This document shows positions 35,655-44,836 of a DNA stretch of 64,000 nt, in pieces. The notes below the pieces were generated by a model, which did no database searches, was not told where the DNA came from, and worked only from the letters and a program-made list of their open reading frames with translations. Source of the stretch: Aureimonas sp. SK2 (GTDB lineage Bacteria > Pseudomonadota > Alphaproteobacteria > Rhizobiales > Rhizobiaceae); the NCBI RefSeq assembly GCF_029813115.1, contig NZ_JAPZDS010000002.1, positions 62,001 to 126,000 on the forward strand, read 5' to 3'. How positions within the stretch are numbered: position 1 is the first letter of the stretch; the number at the start of each line of letters is the position of its first letter. The translations under genes and the position numbers were made by a program.

Positions 35655-36538
35655 CAGAACGTCCTCTTCTTGCGGGTTCGGGGGGTGACGAGCGCGACGT
35701 AGAGGATCCAGCACATGACGAGCGTCAGGTAGAGGACGACCACCGAGATCGCCGAGCCGTAGCCGTAGTCGGTCTTCGGGAAGACGACCTTCCAGATGTG
35801 GAGGCCTATATAGCGGGTGGCGGCGCCGGGGCCGCCGCCGGTCAGCATCCAGACCTCGTCCACGGTGCGCAGCGCGTCCATCAGGCGGATGAAGACGGTG
35901 GCGAGGATCGCCGGGCGGATCATCGGCAGGGTGATGTGCCAGAACACCTGCCAGCGGCTGGCGCCGTCGATCTGGGCCTGCTCGAAGGGCTCCTTCGGCA
36001 GCGACACGAGGGCGGCGAGCAGCGTCAGCGTGACGAGCGGCGTCCAGTGCCAGATGTCCATGATCACGGTGAGGATGAAGGCGGCGTTGGCGTCGCGCCC
36101 GATGTTCAGCTCGTAGCCGAACCAGGCGTTCAGGTAATAGGGAATGATGCCGATCGAGGGCGTGGTGAGCAGGCGCCAGACCGAGCCGACGACGATCGGG
36201 GCGACGATCAGGGGCAGGGTGTGGATGGTGCGGAAGAAGCCGCGCCCCGGAAACTCCTTCATGAAGAGCTGGGCGAGGAGGTAGCCGATCACGAGTTCCG
36301 AGAAGACGGCGAAGAAGGCGAACTTCAGCGTGTACCAGATGGCCGTGAGGAACGCCTTGTCGAAGACGAGGCGGCGGAAGTTGTTGGCGCCGTTGAAGAT
36401 CATGTCCGGGCTCGCGCCGAACGGGTTCCACTGGTGGAACGCGACGTAGAGCACGTAGATGAACGGCAGGATGCCGAAGGTCGCCAGGATCAGGATCGTC
36501 GGGGCGAGGAGCAGCCAGCCGACCTTGTTGGAACGCAT
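35654..36538 (-). CDS. Carbohydrate ABC permease (MalF-like)
   Basis: 294-residue permease, six spans, starting MRSNKVGWLLLAPTILILAT. Coupling helix EPFEQAQIDGASRWQVFWHITLPMIRP. AGAGG lies eight bases before ATG 36538. It follows the solute-binding protein gene after a 122-bp gap with a strong hairpin (36626-36652), and is translationally coupled to the MalG-like permease. Confidence 0.92.
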   Translation of the reverse strand: MRSNKVGWLLLAPTILILATFGILPFIYVLYVAFHQWNPFGASPDMIFNGANNFRRLVFDKAFLTAIWYTLKFAFFAVFSELVIGYLLAQLFMKEFPGRGFFRTIHTLPLIVAPIVVGSVWRLLTTPSIGIIPYYLNAWFGYELNIGRDANAAFILTVIMDIWHWTPLVTLTLLAALVSLPKEPFEQAQIDGASRWQVFWHITLPMIRPAILATVFIRLMDALRTVDEVWMLTGGGPGAATRYIGLHIWKVVFPKTDYGYGSAISVVVLYLTLVMCWILYVALVTPRTRKKRTF

Positions 36539-36625
36539 GAAACCATCCTCTTCGAGAGGCGCGCGGCCGGGGGCGGGCGTCGAGCCGAGACCCTGGCCGC
36601 GGGCGGCGGCGATGCGGCAAGGAAA

Positions 36626-36652
36626 CGGACCGCCGGGGGCGCCGGCGGTCCG
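36626..36652 (-). terminator. Intercistronic hairpin after the solute-binding protein gene
   Basis: Perfect 11-bp stem CGGACCGCCGG / CCGGCGGTCCG with a 5-nt loop, nine bases after the TAA of the binding-protein gene. No U-tract follows on the minus strand. Typical of structures that protect the binding-protein mRNA 3' end and reduce permease expression. Confidence 0.7.
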
Positions 36653-36660
36653 TCGCCGGC

Positions 36661-38094
36661 TTACTTGCGGTAGCCGAGGTTGGTCAGTTCCTCTTCCGTG
36701 GCGGCCGCCATCTCGTCGAGTCCCTCGTCCGGGCCGACCTCGCCTGTCAGGATGCGGTAGAAGATCGGGGCGACCGTCTCGCGCACCTGGGCGTGGAACG
36801 GATACTTCGGAGCGCCGGCGAAGAGCTTCCCGTCGTTCTTCAGCATCGTGTAGTAGCCGCCGAGCGTGGTATCCATCTCCTTCACCTTCGGATCGTCGTA
36901 GGTGGCGGTGTTGGTGATGCGCGGTGCGGCGACGGCCCAGTCGGGCTGCACCGAGTTCTGGCCGATGAACTGGAGGAAGAGGAGCGCCGCCTCCTGGTTC
37001 TTGGCGGTGACCGGCACGCCGAAGGCGCCGCCGTCGTAGTAGCCGATATAGCCCTTGCCCGATTCCGCGTCGGCCATCACGCCGTCGGAGAGCGGCGGCA
37101 GGGCGATGCCGACCTTGCCGACGACCTTGGACTTGGACTGGTCCGACGCGATCCAGGCGGCGTTCTCGCCGTAGACGAGGCCCTGCGCCGCCCGGCCGGC
37201 GGCAAAGGTCGTGGCGACCTCGGACCAGGTGCTGGCGGCCGATTCCGGCGGCGCGATGTCGCGCAGGTGCAGGAAGTACTTCAGCGCGGCCTTGGCCTTG
37301 TCGCTGTTCATCGTGCCGCCGTGCTCGACGCTGGCGCCGTAGTTGTCGTCGGCGTTGATGCCCCAGTTGTAGACGCCGAAGGTCGGCGCGACGGATTCGA
37401 CGTATTCGTACCAGGAGGCCGGGTGGCCGGTATGGGCCTGGGAGGTCGTGCCCCAGAGCTGACCGCCGTTCTCCTTGCCCCATTCGGTGAAGAACTCGGC
37501 GATCTGCGTGTAGTCCTCGTGCGTCTTGGCGGGCGCGAGGTCCTTGCCGGTCTTGGCCTTGAACGCTTCCTGGATCTTCGGATCGTCGAAGAGGTCCTTG
37601 CGGTAGAGATAGACCTTGATGAAGGCCTCCATCGGCACGCCGAAGAGGTGGTTGTCCGTGCCGCGGAAATAGTCGGCGAAGGTGGTGAAGTTCGCCTCGT
37701 CGAACTCGGGCGCCTTCAGCTCCGGCTTGTCGGCGAGCGTCTTGGTGATGTCGGTCAGGAAGTTCCGCTGCAGGTAGGCGTAGACGATGTCCTGCTCGAT
37801 ATAGACCATATCATAGATGCCGGTCTTGGCCTCCATGTCCTTGATGGCCTTGTCGTACATCTGGTCCCAGGACGTGGTCTCCAGCTCGACCTTGATGCCG
37901 GTCTTCTCCTCGAACTGCTTGGCCAGGACGTCCTTGACGTAGTTCGAGGGCGGCGTGCTCTCGGTCACGCCGTGCAGCGTCACGCCCTTGAACTTGGCGC
38001 CCGCATCGGACCAGAAGTCCGCATGCGCGGCCGACAGGCCGCTGAGGAGGCCGATCGTCAGGGCGATCAGGCTTGGTGCCAGTTTGCGCTTCAT
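36661..38094 (-). CDS. ABC transporter sugar/polyol-binding protein
   Basis: 477-residue CUT1-type extracellular solute-binding protein. Signal peptide at residues 1-25 ([15 protein letters not shown] onward, cut after SAAHA), then [23 protein letters not shown] and [20 protein letters not shown]. First gene of the importer operon, 380 bp from the divergent epimerase gene. GGGAGGA lies six bases before ATG 38094. Length is at the long end for the family. Ligand inferred to be a pentitol or related ketose from the enzymes alongside. Confidence 0.92.
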   Translation of the reverse strand: MKRKLAPSLIALTIGLLSGLSAAHADFWSDAGAKFKGVTLHGVTESTPPSNYVKDVLAKQFEEKTGIKVELETTSWDQMYDKAIKDMEAKTGIYDMVYIEQDIVYAYLQRNFLTDITKTLADKPELKAPEFDEANFTTFADYFRGTDNHLFGVPMEAFIKVYLYRKDLFDDPKIQEAFKAKTGKDLAPAKTHEDYTQIAEFFTEWGKENGGQLWGTTSQAHTGHPASWYEYVESVAPTFGVYNWGINADDNYGASVEHGGTMNSDKAKAALKYFLHLRDIAPPESAASTWSEVATTFAAGRAAQGLVYGENAAWIASDQSKSKVVGKVGIALPPLSDGVMADAESGKGYIGYYDGGAFGVPVTAKNQEAALLFLQFIGQNSVQPDWAVAAPRITNTATYDDPKVKEMDTTLGGYYTMLKNDGKLFAGAPKYPFHAQVRETVAPIFYRILTGEVGPDEGLDEMAAATEEELTNLGYRK

Positions 38095-38474
38095 ATTGTG
38101 TCCTCCCGAAGGCCCGCCTTGGCCGGCGGATCGTTGCTCCCACCCTGTTGCGTCGGGCGGTTTCTCCTCTGGAAAGCCGGGCCTTCTCGCCGCCGGACGC
38201 GCCGGGCAGGGGGGCCGTGCCCTTATGCGTAGCCGATCGAAAAGCCGGAGACAATATTTGTTGCGCACTCCGTCAAATTACGTTGCACGGGGCGCAAGAA
38301 AGGTTGGACAGGTCCACAATCCATAACCAGACCGCTTGTCACTGCGGCCACGAGATCGCAACTCCGACCAATTTGCACCGCAGCAGGCACCTATCGCGCC
38401 GCAACACACCCTCATCCTTGACAAATCTTGGTTGTGGCGATTTTGTTGCATTATTCAACAATAAGGGGTGTGCG
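38095..38474. other. Divergent regulatory region of the polyol locus (380 bp, no gene)
   Basis: Holds leader and promoter sequence for both arms. It is AT-richer than its surroundings. Two segments share a TTGTTGC motif: one at 38251-38266 (ACAATATTTGTTGCGC), facing the binding-protein gene, and one at 38441-38461, next to the epimerase gene. These are candidate ROK operators. No small ORF with a convincing ribosome-binding site was seen. Confidence 0.6.
38418..38461 (+). promoter_or_regulatory. Promoter with overlapping inverted-repeat operator
   Basis: The -35 is TTGACA (38418-38423), followed 17 bp later by TTTTGT. Overlapping it is the inverted repeat TTGTTG-N7-CAACAA (38443-38461), 14 bp before the epimerase ATG. 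The overlap implies repression, most simply by the ROK regulator encoded downstream. Confidence 0.55.
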
Positions 38475-39359
38475 ATGAAGCGGCTGGGGATCCATTCGTT
38501 CGTCTGGACTGGCGGCGGCTCGCAGGACGAGCTCGAGCGGGCGCTCGAAAGCTCGGCCGAATGCGGATACCGGCTGATCGAATTCGCCTATCTGCGGCCC
38601 GAGAAGTTCGACCTCGATCGCCTCGGCAGGAAGGCGAGCGACCTCGACATCGAGATCGCCGTCACGATGGGCCTGCCGCTGTCGGCCGACGTCTCGAGCA
38701 CCGACGGGAGCGTGGTGAAGGCCGGCGAGGCGCTGCTGGCCGACGCGGTGCGCGCGGTGCGCGACGTCGGCGGCAAGACGCTCGGCGGCATCCTCTATTC
38801 CGCCCACACGAAATACGGCGCGATGCCGACCGAGCGCGGACGGCAGAATTCGATCGCCGCCATCGCCAGGACCGCCGACATCGCGCGGGACGCCGGCGTC
38901 GACCTTGTCCTCGAGGTGGTCAACCGCTTCGAGAGCAACGTGCTCAACACGACGGCGCAGGGGCTCGACTTCATCGAGAAGACCGGCTCCGACCATGTCC
39001 GGCTCCACCTCGACACGTTCCACATGAACATCGAGGAGGCGAACCCCGCCGCCGCCCTGCGCCTGGCCGGCGACAAGCTCGGCTACTTCCACATCGGCGA
39101 GAGCAACCGCGGCTATCTCGGCGACGGCGTGATCGACTTCGAGCTGATCTTCGACGCGCTGCTCGACATCGACTACGGCCGCAACATCACGTTCGAGTCC
39201 TTCTCCTCGGCGGTGGTGGACGAGGCCCTGTCGCTCGCCTGCGCCATCTGGCGCGACACCTGGACCGACAACCGGCCGCTCGCCCGCCACGCCAAGACCT
39301 TCATCGAGCTGAAGCAGGACGAGGCCAGGCGCCGCCGCGCCACGGTCGCCCGTCCCTGA
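38475..39359 (+). CDS. Ketose 3-epimerase-like protein (D-tagatose/D-psicose 3-epimerase family)
   Basis: 294-residue TIM-barrel epimerase. The four metal ligands of the family are present and evenly shifted by five from the reference numbering: E147 (LVLEVVNRFE), D180 (HLDTFHMN), H206 (GYFHIGES) and E241 (ITFESFSS). Enzymes of this family epimerise C3 of free ketoses (D-tagatose/D-sorbose, D-fructose/D-psicose, D-ribulose/D-xylulose). With a ribitol-dehydrogenase-like gene nearby, D-ribulose to D-xylulose is a reasonable proposal. ATG 38475 has AAGGGG upstream. Confidence 0.85.
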   Translation: MKRLGIHSFVWTGGGSQDELERALESSAECGYRLIEFAYLRPEKFDLDRLGRKASDLDIEIAVTMGLPLSADVSSTDGSVVKAGEALLADAVRAVRDVGGKTLGGILYSAHTKYGAMPTERGRQNSIAAIARTADIARDAGVDLVLEVVNRFESNVLNTTAQGLDFIEKTGSDHVRLHLDTFHMNIEEANPAAALRLAGDKLGYFHIGESNRGYLGDGVIDFELIFDALLDIDYGRNITFESFSSAVVDEALSLACAIWRDTWTDNRPLARHAKTFIELKQDEARRRRATVARP

Positions 39360-39387
39360 CGGCCCGTCTCAAGGACCCGAGGCGCCC

Positions 39388-40587
39388 GTGTCGCACGCCG
39401 TTCCCCTCGAGCCCGCCCCCCGCCGGATCCGGCAGGGCAGCGACATGGCGGCGCTGCGTGCACTCCACCGCTTCGGGCGGTTGAGCCGCGCGGATCTGGC
39501 GCGCGTCCTCGGGCTCAACCGCTCCTCATCCGGCCATATCGTGACGGCGCTGATCGCCGAAGGGCTGGTGCGCGAGGTGGACGACAAGACGGACGGGCCG
39601 TCGCGCGGCGGGCGGATCCGGGCCGGGCGCCCGGGCATTCTCCTGGAACTGCGGCCGGACGCCGTGGTGTTTGCCGGCGTCGAGATCGGCGTCGAGCATA
39701 TCAGCTTCGTGGCGATCGACCTGTCCGCCACGGTGATCGCCCGGCGGCTGCAGCCCTTCGCCGCGTCGGACGCCGGGCTCGATGCGGCCTTCGAGGCGGC
39801 GGCACGGCTGGCGACCGAAGTCCTGCCGGCCGAGGGCTGGACCCGATGCGAGGGGTTCGGGATCGCGATCCCCGCGCAGATGGAGCGAGGCGGGCGCGTG
39901 CGGGTCGCCCCCCTCCTCGGCTGGCGGGACGTCCACCCCGCCGCGATGATGCGCGCGCACCTGCCGGCCGAGGTGCCGCTCGTCGCGGAGAACGACGCCA
40001 ACGCCTTTGCCATCGGCGACGCCTATGGGCGCGACGCCGCGCGGCCGGGCGTGACGCTGGCGCTGGTGCTGGAATCGGGTGTCGGCGGCGGCATCCTGGT
40101 CGACGGCGCGCTGTTTCGCGGCGGCCACGGGCTGGCCGGCGAGATCGGCCATCTCCTTCTGCCCCAGCCGGACGGCGCGCTCCTGCGCCTGGAGGAACTC
40201 GTCGGCCTGGAGGGGGTGCTCTCCGCCTATCGCGCCAGCTTGCCCGACGGCGAGGCGACCTTGGAGGCGTTCCTCGGCGAGGTGAAGGACCGGGCGCCCG
40301 GCGCCGTCGCCATCGCCGAAGGCTGGGCTCGTTCGCTCGCCTTCGGGCTGGCGCAGGCCTGCCGGCTCGTGGATCCCGACCAGATCGTGCTCGGGGGCTC
40401 GCTGGCCGCGCTCTATCCGCTGGTCGGCGCGCGGGTCGCGGCCCATTGGGCGCGGATCCAGGACGCCGGCTTCCCGCTGCCGGGCATCGTCGTCAACGCC
40501 GATCCGAGCTTCGGCGCGGCGTTCGGCGCCGCCTGCATCCTGCACCAGCGGTTCCTGGCCGCCGATGCCGAGCCCGCCAATGCCTGA
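39388..40587 (+). CDS. ROK-family transcriptional regulator lacking the Cys zinc motif
   Basis: 399-residue repressor. N-terminal winged helix at about residues 22-75 (LRALHRFGRLSRADLARVLGLNRS), then a ROK sugar-kinase fold with FAGVEIGVEHISFVAID, AENDANAFAIGDAYG and ESGVGGGILVDG. The usual CxCGxxGCxE zinc loop after GEIGH is replaced by LLLPQPDGALLRLEELVGLEG with no cysteine. The fold could still bind sugar. GTG 39388. It likely controls the divergent polyol operons. Confidence 0.88.
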   Translation: MSHAVPLEPAPRRIRQGSDMAALRALHRFGRLSRADLARVLGLNRSSSGHIVTALIAEGLVREVDDKTDGPSRGGRIRAGRPGILLELRPDAVVFAGVEIGVEHISFVAIDLSATVIARRLQPFAASDAGLDAAFEAAARLATEVLPAEGWTRCEGFGIAIPAQMERGGRVRVAPLLGWRDVHPAAMMRAHLPAEVPLVAENDANAFAIGDAYGRDAARPGVTLALVLESGVGGGILVDGALFRGGHGLAGEIGHLLLPQPDGALLRLEELVGLEGVLSAYRASLPDGEATLEAFLGEVKDRAPGAVAIAEGWARSLAFGLAQACRLVDPDQIVLGGSLAALYPLVGARVAAHWARIQDAGFPLPGIVVNADPSFGAAFGAACILHQRFLAADAEPANA

Positions 40588-40599
40588 GGGGGACACGAC

Positions 40600-41361
40600 A
40601 TGACGGATCGATTTCGACTGGACGGAAAGGTCGCCCTCGTCACCGGCGGCAATCGAGGCATCGGGCTCGCCATCGCGAAAGCCTTCGGGCAGGCTGGCGC
40701 GCGCTGCCTGATCACCGCCCGGCGCGACAACCCGGAGGGCGAGGCGGACCTTGAGGCGGCGGGCATCGAGTTCAGCGTGGCGCGCGGCGACGTGCGCGAC
40801 GCCGACATGCCGGCGCGCGCGGTGGCGCAGGCCATCGAGCGGTTCGGCCGGATCGACGTCCTCGTCAACAATGCCGGCGTCGCCTCGCATGGCGACACCG
40901 AAGGCTTCGACGACGAGCGGCTGGAGCTGATCCTCTCCACCAACGTGACCCAGGTCTTCCGCTTCGCGCGCGCCGCGCTGCCGCACCTGCGCGCGGCCGG
41001 CGAGGGCGTCATCCTCAACATCGGCTCGGTCTCGGGCTTCATCGCCAACATTCCGCAGAACCAGGCCGCCTACAACGCGTCCAAGGCGGCGGTGCATATG
41101 CTGACCAAGAGCCTCGCCAGCGAGTTCGCGCCCGAGGGCATCCGGGTCAACGCGGTGGCGCCCGGCTATATCGACACGGACATGACGCGCGGCGGCTTCG
41201 ACAACCCGGACTGGGACCCGGTCTGGCGCCGCATGACGCCGATGGGCCGCTACGGCCGGCCGGAGGAGGTCGCGGCCTGCGCCCTGTTCCTGTGCTCGCC
41301 CGCCGCGAGCTACGTCACAGGCGCCGTCCTGCCCGTGGACGGCGGCTATCTCACGCGCTGA
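40600..41361 (+). CDS. SDR-family oxidoreductase
   Basis: 253-residue classical SDR. Cofactor loop TGGNRGIGLAIAK followed by ARRD (basic residues after beta-2, favouring NADP), NNAG, catalytic Ser in NIGSVSG, and YNASKAAVH. The C-terminal YVTGAVLPVDGGYLTR is typical. GGGGG lies ahead of ATG 40600. It falls between the ROK regulator and the ribitol dehydrogenase and is probably part of the same polyol/ketose pathway. Confidence 0.85.
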   Translation: MTDRFRLDGKVALVTGGNRGIGLAIAKAFGQAGARCLITARRDNPEGEADLEAAGIEFSVARGDVRDADMPARAVAQAIERFGRIDVLVNNAGVASHGDTEGFDDERLELILSTNVTQVFRFARAALPHLRAAGEGVILNIGSVSGFIANIPQNQAAYNASKAAVHMLTKSLASEFAPEGIRVNAVAPGYIDTDMTRGGFDNPDWDPVWRRMTPMGRYGRPEEVAACALFLCSPAASYVTGAVLPVDGGYLTR

Positions 41362-41397
41362 GGGCGCGGATCACGATCCAAAGGGAGGGGAAACCAC

Positions 41398-42126
41398 ATG
41401 ACCGGAAAACTCGCGGGCAAGGTCGCGGCCGTCACCGGCGGCGCCTCGGGTATCGGCCTCGAATGCGCCCGCATCATGCTGGCGAACGGCGCCCGCGTCT
41501 TCGTCGTCGACAACCATGACGGGCGGCTCGAAAAGGCCGTGGCCGATCTCGGGGAGGGCGCGCACGCGCTGAAGGTGGACATCACCGACGGGGCGAGCAC
41601 TGAGACCATGCTGCCGCGCATTCTGGAGGCGGCCGGCCAGCTCGACATCTTCCACGCCAATGCCGGCTCCTATATCGGCGGCGACCTCGTGGACGGCAAC
41701 GCGGACGCCTTCGACCGGATGCTGAACCTCAACGTCAACGCCGTGTTCCGGGGCGTCCATGCCGTGCTGCCGCACATGATCGGGCGCGGCACGGGCGACG
41801 TGATCGTGACGAGTTCGGTCGCCGGCCACCAGGCGATCCCGTGGGAGCCGGTCTACACCGCCTCCAAGCACGCGGTGCAGGCCTTCGTCCACGCGGTGCG
41901 GCGGCAGGTCGCCAAGCACCGCGTGCGCGTCGGCGCCATCGCGCCAGGGCCGGTGGTGACCCCGCTCGTGCAGGACTGGCCGGCCGAGAATCTCAAGCGC
42001 GCCATCGAGAACGGGGCCCTGTTCGAGCCGGTGGAGGTGGCCGAGGCCGTGCTCTTCATGCTGACGCGCCCGCGCAACACGGTGGTGCGCGACCTCGTGC
42101 TCCTGCCGCAGAACTTCGACATCTGA
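41398..42126 (+). CDS. rbtD: Ribitol 2-dehydrogenase-like SDR
   Basis: 242-residue SDR. Similarity to enterobacterial ribitol dehydrogenase extends along the chain: VAAVTGGASGIGLECAR, LDIFHANAGSYIGGDLV, WEPVYTASKHAVQAFVH, GPVVTPLVQDWP, and the characteristic end VRDLVLLPQNFDI. It should oxidise ribitol to D-ribulose with NAD. AGGGAGG lies upstream of ATG 41398. Ends before the terminator at 42156-42187. Confidence 0.78.
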   Translation: MTGKLAGKVAAVTGGASGIGLECARIMLANGARVFVVDNHDGRLEKAVADLGEGAHALKVDITDGASTETMLPRILEAAGQLDIFHANAGSYIGGDLVDGNADAFDRMLNLNVNAVFRGVHAVLPHMIGRGTGDVIVTSSVAGHQAIPWEPVYTASKHAVQAFVHAVRRQVAKHRVRVGAIAPGPVVTPLVQDWPAENLKRAIENGALFEPVEVAEAVLFMLTRPRNTVVRDLVLLPQNFDI

Positions 42127-42155
42127 CGAGAGCGCCTTTCCGCTTGAAACCTCGG

Positions 42156-42187
42156 AGCCGAGCCGCCATGTCGCGGCTCGGCTTTTT
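42156..42187 (+). terminator. Rho-independent terminator of the polyol plus-strand operon
   Basis: Perfect 11-bp stem AGCCGAGCCGC / GCGGCTCGGCT around a 6-nt loop (CATGTC), followed by TTTTT. It ends only about 19 bp before the htpG start codon. An htpG promoter must therefore overlap or precede the hairpin: CTTGAAA at 42143-42149 and CCGCCATG at 42163-42170 resemble heat-shock sigma-32 elements. Confidence 0.85.
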
Positions 42188-42205
42188 CATTGGAGGCGAT
42201 ACGGA

Positions 42206-44098
42206 ATGACGGCGGAAACGCTTGGGCAGGAGACGGTGCAGAGTTTCGAGGCGGATGTCGCGCGGCTCCTGCACCTGATGGTGCACTCGGTCTATTCGGA
42301 CAAGGACGTGTTCCTGCGCGAGCTCGTCTCCAACGCCGCCGACGCCTGCGAGAAGCTGCGCTTCGAGGCGATACGCGCGCCGGACCTTCTCGGCACCGGC
42401 GGCGAGCCGCTGATCACGCTGACGATCGACGAGGCGGCGCGTACGCTCGCCGTCGAGGACAACGGCATCGGCATGAGCGAGACCGAGATGGTGGAGGCGC
42501 TCGGCACGATCGCGCGCTCCGGCACCCGCGCCTTCATGGAGCGGATGGGCGAGGAGGCCAAGGGCGGTGAAAGCCGGCTCATCGGCCAGTTCGGCGTCGG
42601 CTTCTATTCCGCCTTCATGGTGGCCGACCGGGTGGACGTCGTCTCGCGCCGCGCGGGCGGCGAGGCGGCGGCGCGCTGGAGTTCGGACGGACTCGGCACC
42701 TATACGGTCGGCGCCGCCGACCCGGCCGAGGCGCCGGCGCGGGGCACCCGCGTGACGCTGCACCTGAAGGAGGAGGCCGGGGCCTATCTCGACCCCAACA
42801 CGCTGGAGCGCACCGTGCGCGCCCAGTCCGGCCATGTCCCCGTCCCGATCGCGCTGAAGACCGCGCCGGACGCTGAGCCGGAGCGCATCACCGACGGCGC
42901 CGCGCTCTGGACCAAGCCGAAGTCCGAGGTGAGCGAGGCCGACTATGCCGACGCCTATCGCACGCTCGCCGGCCAGTTCGACGACCCGGCGCTGACGCTC
43001 CACTACCGGGCCGAGGGCCTGCACGAATACACGGTGCTGGCCTTCGTGCCGGGCTCCAAGCCCTTCGATCTCTTCGATCCCGACCGCGCGGGCCGGATGA
43101 AGCTCTATGTCCGTCGCGTCTTCATCACCGACGAGACGGAGATCGCGCCGCGCTGGCTCCGTTTCGTGCGTGGCCTCGTGGATTCGGCCGACCTTCCGCT
43201 CAACGTCTCGCGCGAGATGATCCAGGAAAGCCGGGTGCTCGCCGCCATCCGCAAGGGCGTGACAAGCCGCATCCTGTCGGAGCTCGGCAAGCTCGCCGAA
43301 AGCGAGCCGGCGAAATACGCCGAGGTCTGGGAGAACTTCGGCGCCGTCCTGAAGGAGGGGCTCTACGAGGACGCCGACCGGCGCGCGAGCCTTCTCGGCC
43401 TCGCCCGCTTCCACACCACGACGGGCGGCACGGACCTTCGAAGCCTCAAGGACTACGTCGCCGACATGAAGGAGGCCCAGGCAGCGATCTACTACGCCGT
43501 CGGCGCGGACGCCGAGCGCCTGCGCGCCTCGCCCCAGCTCGAGGGCTTCGCCGCGCGGGGGCTCGAGGTCCTGCTCCTGACGGACCAGGTCGACGGCTTC
43601 TGGACGTCCATGGTCTCGGAGTTCGAGGGCAAGCCGCTGCGCTCGGTCACGCAAGGGCTGGCCGATCTCGGCGCGGTTCCCTTGAAGGACGGCACCGACG
43701 AGCCGGCCGCTGAGACCGCGCCGGAGGTCGAGACCTTCATCGCCTATCTCAAGGAAACGCTCGGGGCCGACGTGTCGGACGTGCGCGCCAGCGAACGCCT
43801 CACCGACAGCGCCGTCTGCCTCGTGGCGAGCGACCGGGGCATGGACCGGCAGCTGGAGCGGCTTCTCGCCAGCGCCGGGCGTCTGGGCGGCGCGGCTTCG
43901 AAGCCGATCCTGGAGGTCAATCCGCGGCACGACCTCGTCGCGCGGTTGGCCAGGCTCGATGCCGGCGAAGCCTCCCTGCGCGAGGACGCCGCGCGGCTCC
44001 TTCTGGACGAGGCGCGCGTCGCCGACGGCGAGGCGCCGGCGGATCCGCGCGCCTTCGCCGGCCGTCTCGGACGTGTGCTCGCCCGGGCGCTCGGCTGA
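42206..44098 (+). CDS. htpG: Molecular chaperone HtpG (Hsp90)
   Basis: 630-residue bacterial Hsp90. GHKL ATPase domain: FLRELVSNAADACEKLR, VEDNGIGMS, FGVGFYSAFMVAD. The middle domain has the catalytic Arg region RGLVDSADLPLNVSREMIQESR, and the C-terminal dimerisation domain is present. Full family length. GGAGG lies ahead of ATG 42206. Cytosolic ATP-driven chaperone. Its promoter may lie in the overlapping terminator/heat-shock element region immediately upstream. Confidence 0.95.
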   Translation: MTAETLGQETVQSFEADVARLLHLMVHSVYSDKDVFLRELVSNAADACEKLRFEAIRAPDLLGTGGEPLITLTIDEAARTLAVEDNGIGMSETEMVEALGTIARSGTRAFMERMGEEAKGGESRLIGQFGVGFYSAFMVADRVDVVSRRAGGEAAARWSSDGLGTYTVGAADPAEAPARGTRVTLHLKEEAGAYLDPNTLERTVRAQSGHVPVPIALKTAPDAEPERITDGAALWTKPKSEVSEADYADAYRTLAGQFDDPALTLHYRAEGLHEYTVLAFVPGSKPFDLFDPDRAGRMKLYVRRVFITDETEIAPRWLRFVRGLVDSADLPLNVSREMIQESRVLAAIRKGVTSRILSELGKLAESEPAKYAEVWENFGAVLKEGLYEDADRRASLLGLARFHTTTGGTDLRSLKDYVADMKEAQAAIYYAVGADAERLRASPQLEGFAARGLEVLLLTDQVDGFWTSMVSEFEGKPLRSVTQGLADLGAVPLKDGTDEPAAETAPEVETFIAYLKETLGADVSDVRASERLTDSAVCLVASDRGMDRQLERLLASAGRLGGAASKPILEVNPRHDLVARLARLDAGEASLREDAARLLLDEARVADGEAPADPRAFAGRLGRVLARALG

Positions 44099-44101
44099 AG
44101 C

Positions 44102-44308
44102 TCAGCGCGCGTGAAGGCTCGCGGCCTCGCGCTGGATCCGCGCCTGCAGGACGCGGATGCGCGCGGCCAGCGCGTCGAAGTCGCGGCGGATCGTCAGGTC
44201 CGCCGCGCCGTTGGTGACGACGCGGCCGGCCGGGCGCGGCGCCTCGGCCTCCATCTGCGGAGCCGAAAGAGACACGGAGCGCGAGGCGCCGGAACGGAAG
44301 CTGACCAT
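44102..44308 (-). CDS. Hypothetical protein (68 aa)
   Basis: 68 residues, MVSFRSGASRSVSLSAPQME at the start and a C-terminal helix FDALAARIRVLQARIQREAA that looks like a short coiled coil. Converges on htpG with a 3-bp gap. No signal peptide or family recognised. The frame has genome-like codon use but no strong ribosome-binding site. Confidence 0.5.
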   Translation of the reverse strand: MVSFRSGASRSVSLSAPQMEAEAPRPAGRVVTNGAADLTIRRDFDALAARIRVLQARIQREAASLHAR

Positions 44309-44458
44309 GGGCCGATCCTCGGATGATGGGCGGACGACGAAGGTCTAGGCCTCCGGGCTTGGCCTTGGCTGACCACACCGTCGTCGCCGGCCGCCTTTTC
44401 AAACGGCCGCCAAGGGCCTCTAGGATGGCGCCTCCCGCGTCAGCCTTCGAGGTGCCCC

Positions 44459-44836
44459 TTGCTGTTCGGCCTCTTCGTCCTCCTCGCCTGCCAGCTCGCG
44501 GGCGAGACCGTGGTCCGGCTTCTCGGCCTGCCCGTGCCCGGCCCGGTTCTCGGCATCCTGTTCCTCCTGGCGCTGCTCGGCCTGTCCGAGCGTCGGCGCC
44601 GGAACGGCATGGCCGATCCGAAGGCTCCCGTCGGCCAGGCGGCGGACGGGCTGCTCGCCCATCTCGGGCTCCTGTTCGTGCCGGCGGGCGTCGGCGTCGC
44701 GCGCTCGCCCGACCTTCTCCTCGCCAACGGGCCGGGCCTCCTGGCGGCGCTGGTCCTGTCCACCGTCCTCACCCTTCTCGTCACCGTCGGCACCTTCCGT
44801 CTGGTGCGCCGGCGCTCGGGGAGGGACGCGGCATGA
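44459..44836 (+). CDS. CidA/LrgA-family membrane protein
   Basis: 125-residue holin-like membrane protein with four predicted spans. Characteristic: QLAGETVVRLLGLPVPGPVLGILFL, and LGLLFVPAGVGVARS. TTG 44459 has GAGG seven bases upstream. LrgA/CidA proteins act with LrgB/CidB in murein-hydrolase control or pyruvate/organic-acid export. The next gene starts inside its stop codon (ATGA). Confidence 0.85.
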   Translation: MLFGLFVLLACQLAGETVVRLLGLPVPGPVLGILFLLALLGLSERRRRNGMADPKAPVGQAADGLLAHLGLLFVPAGVGVARSPDLLLANGPGLLAALVLSTVLTLLVTVGTFRLVRRRSGRDAA

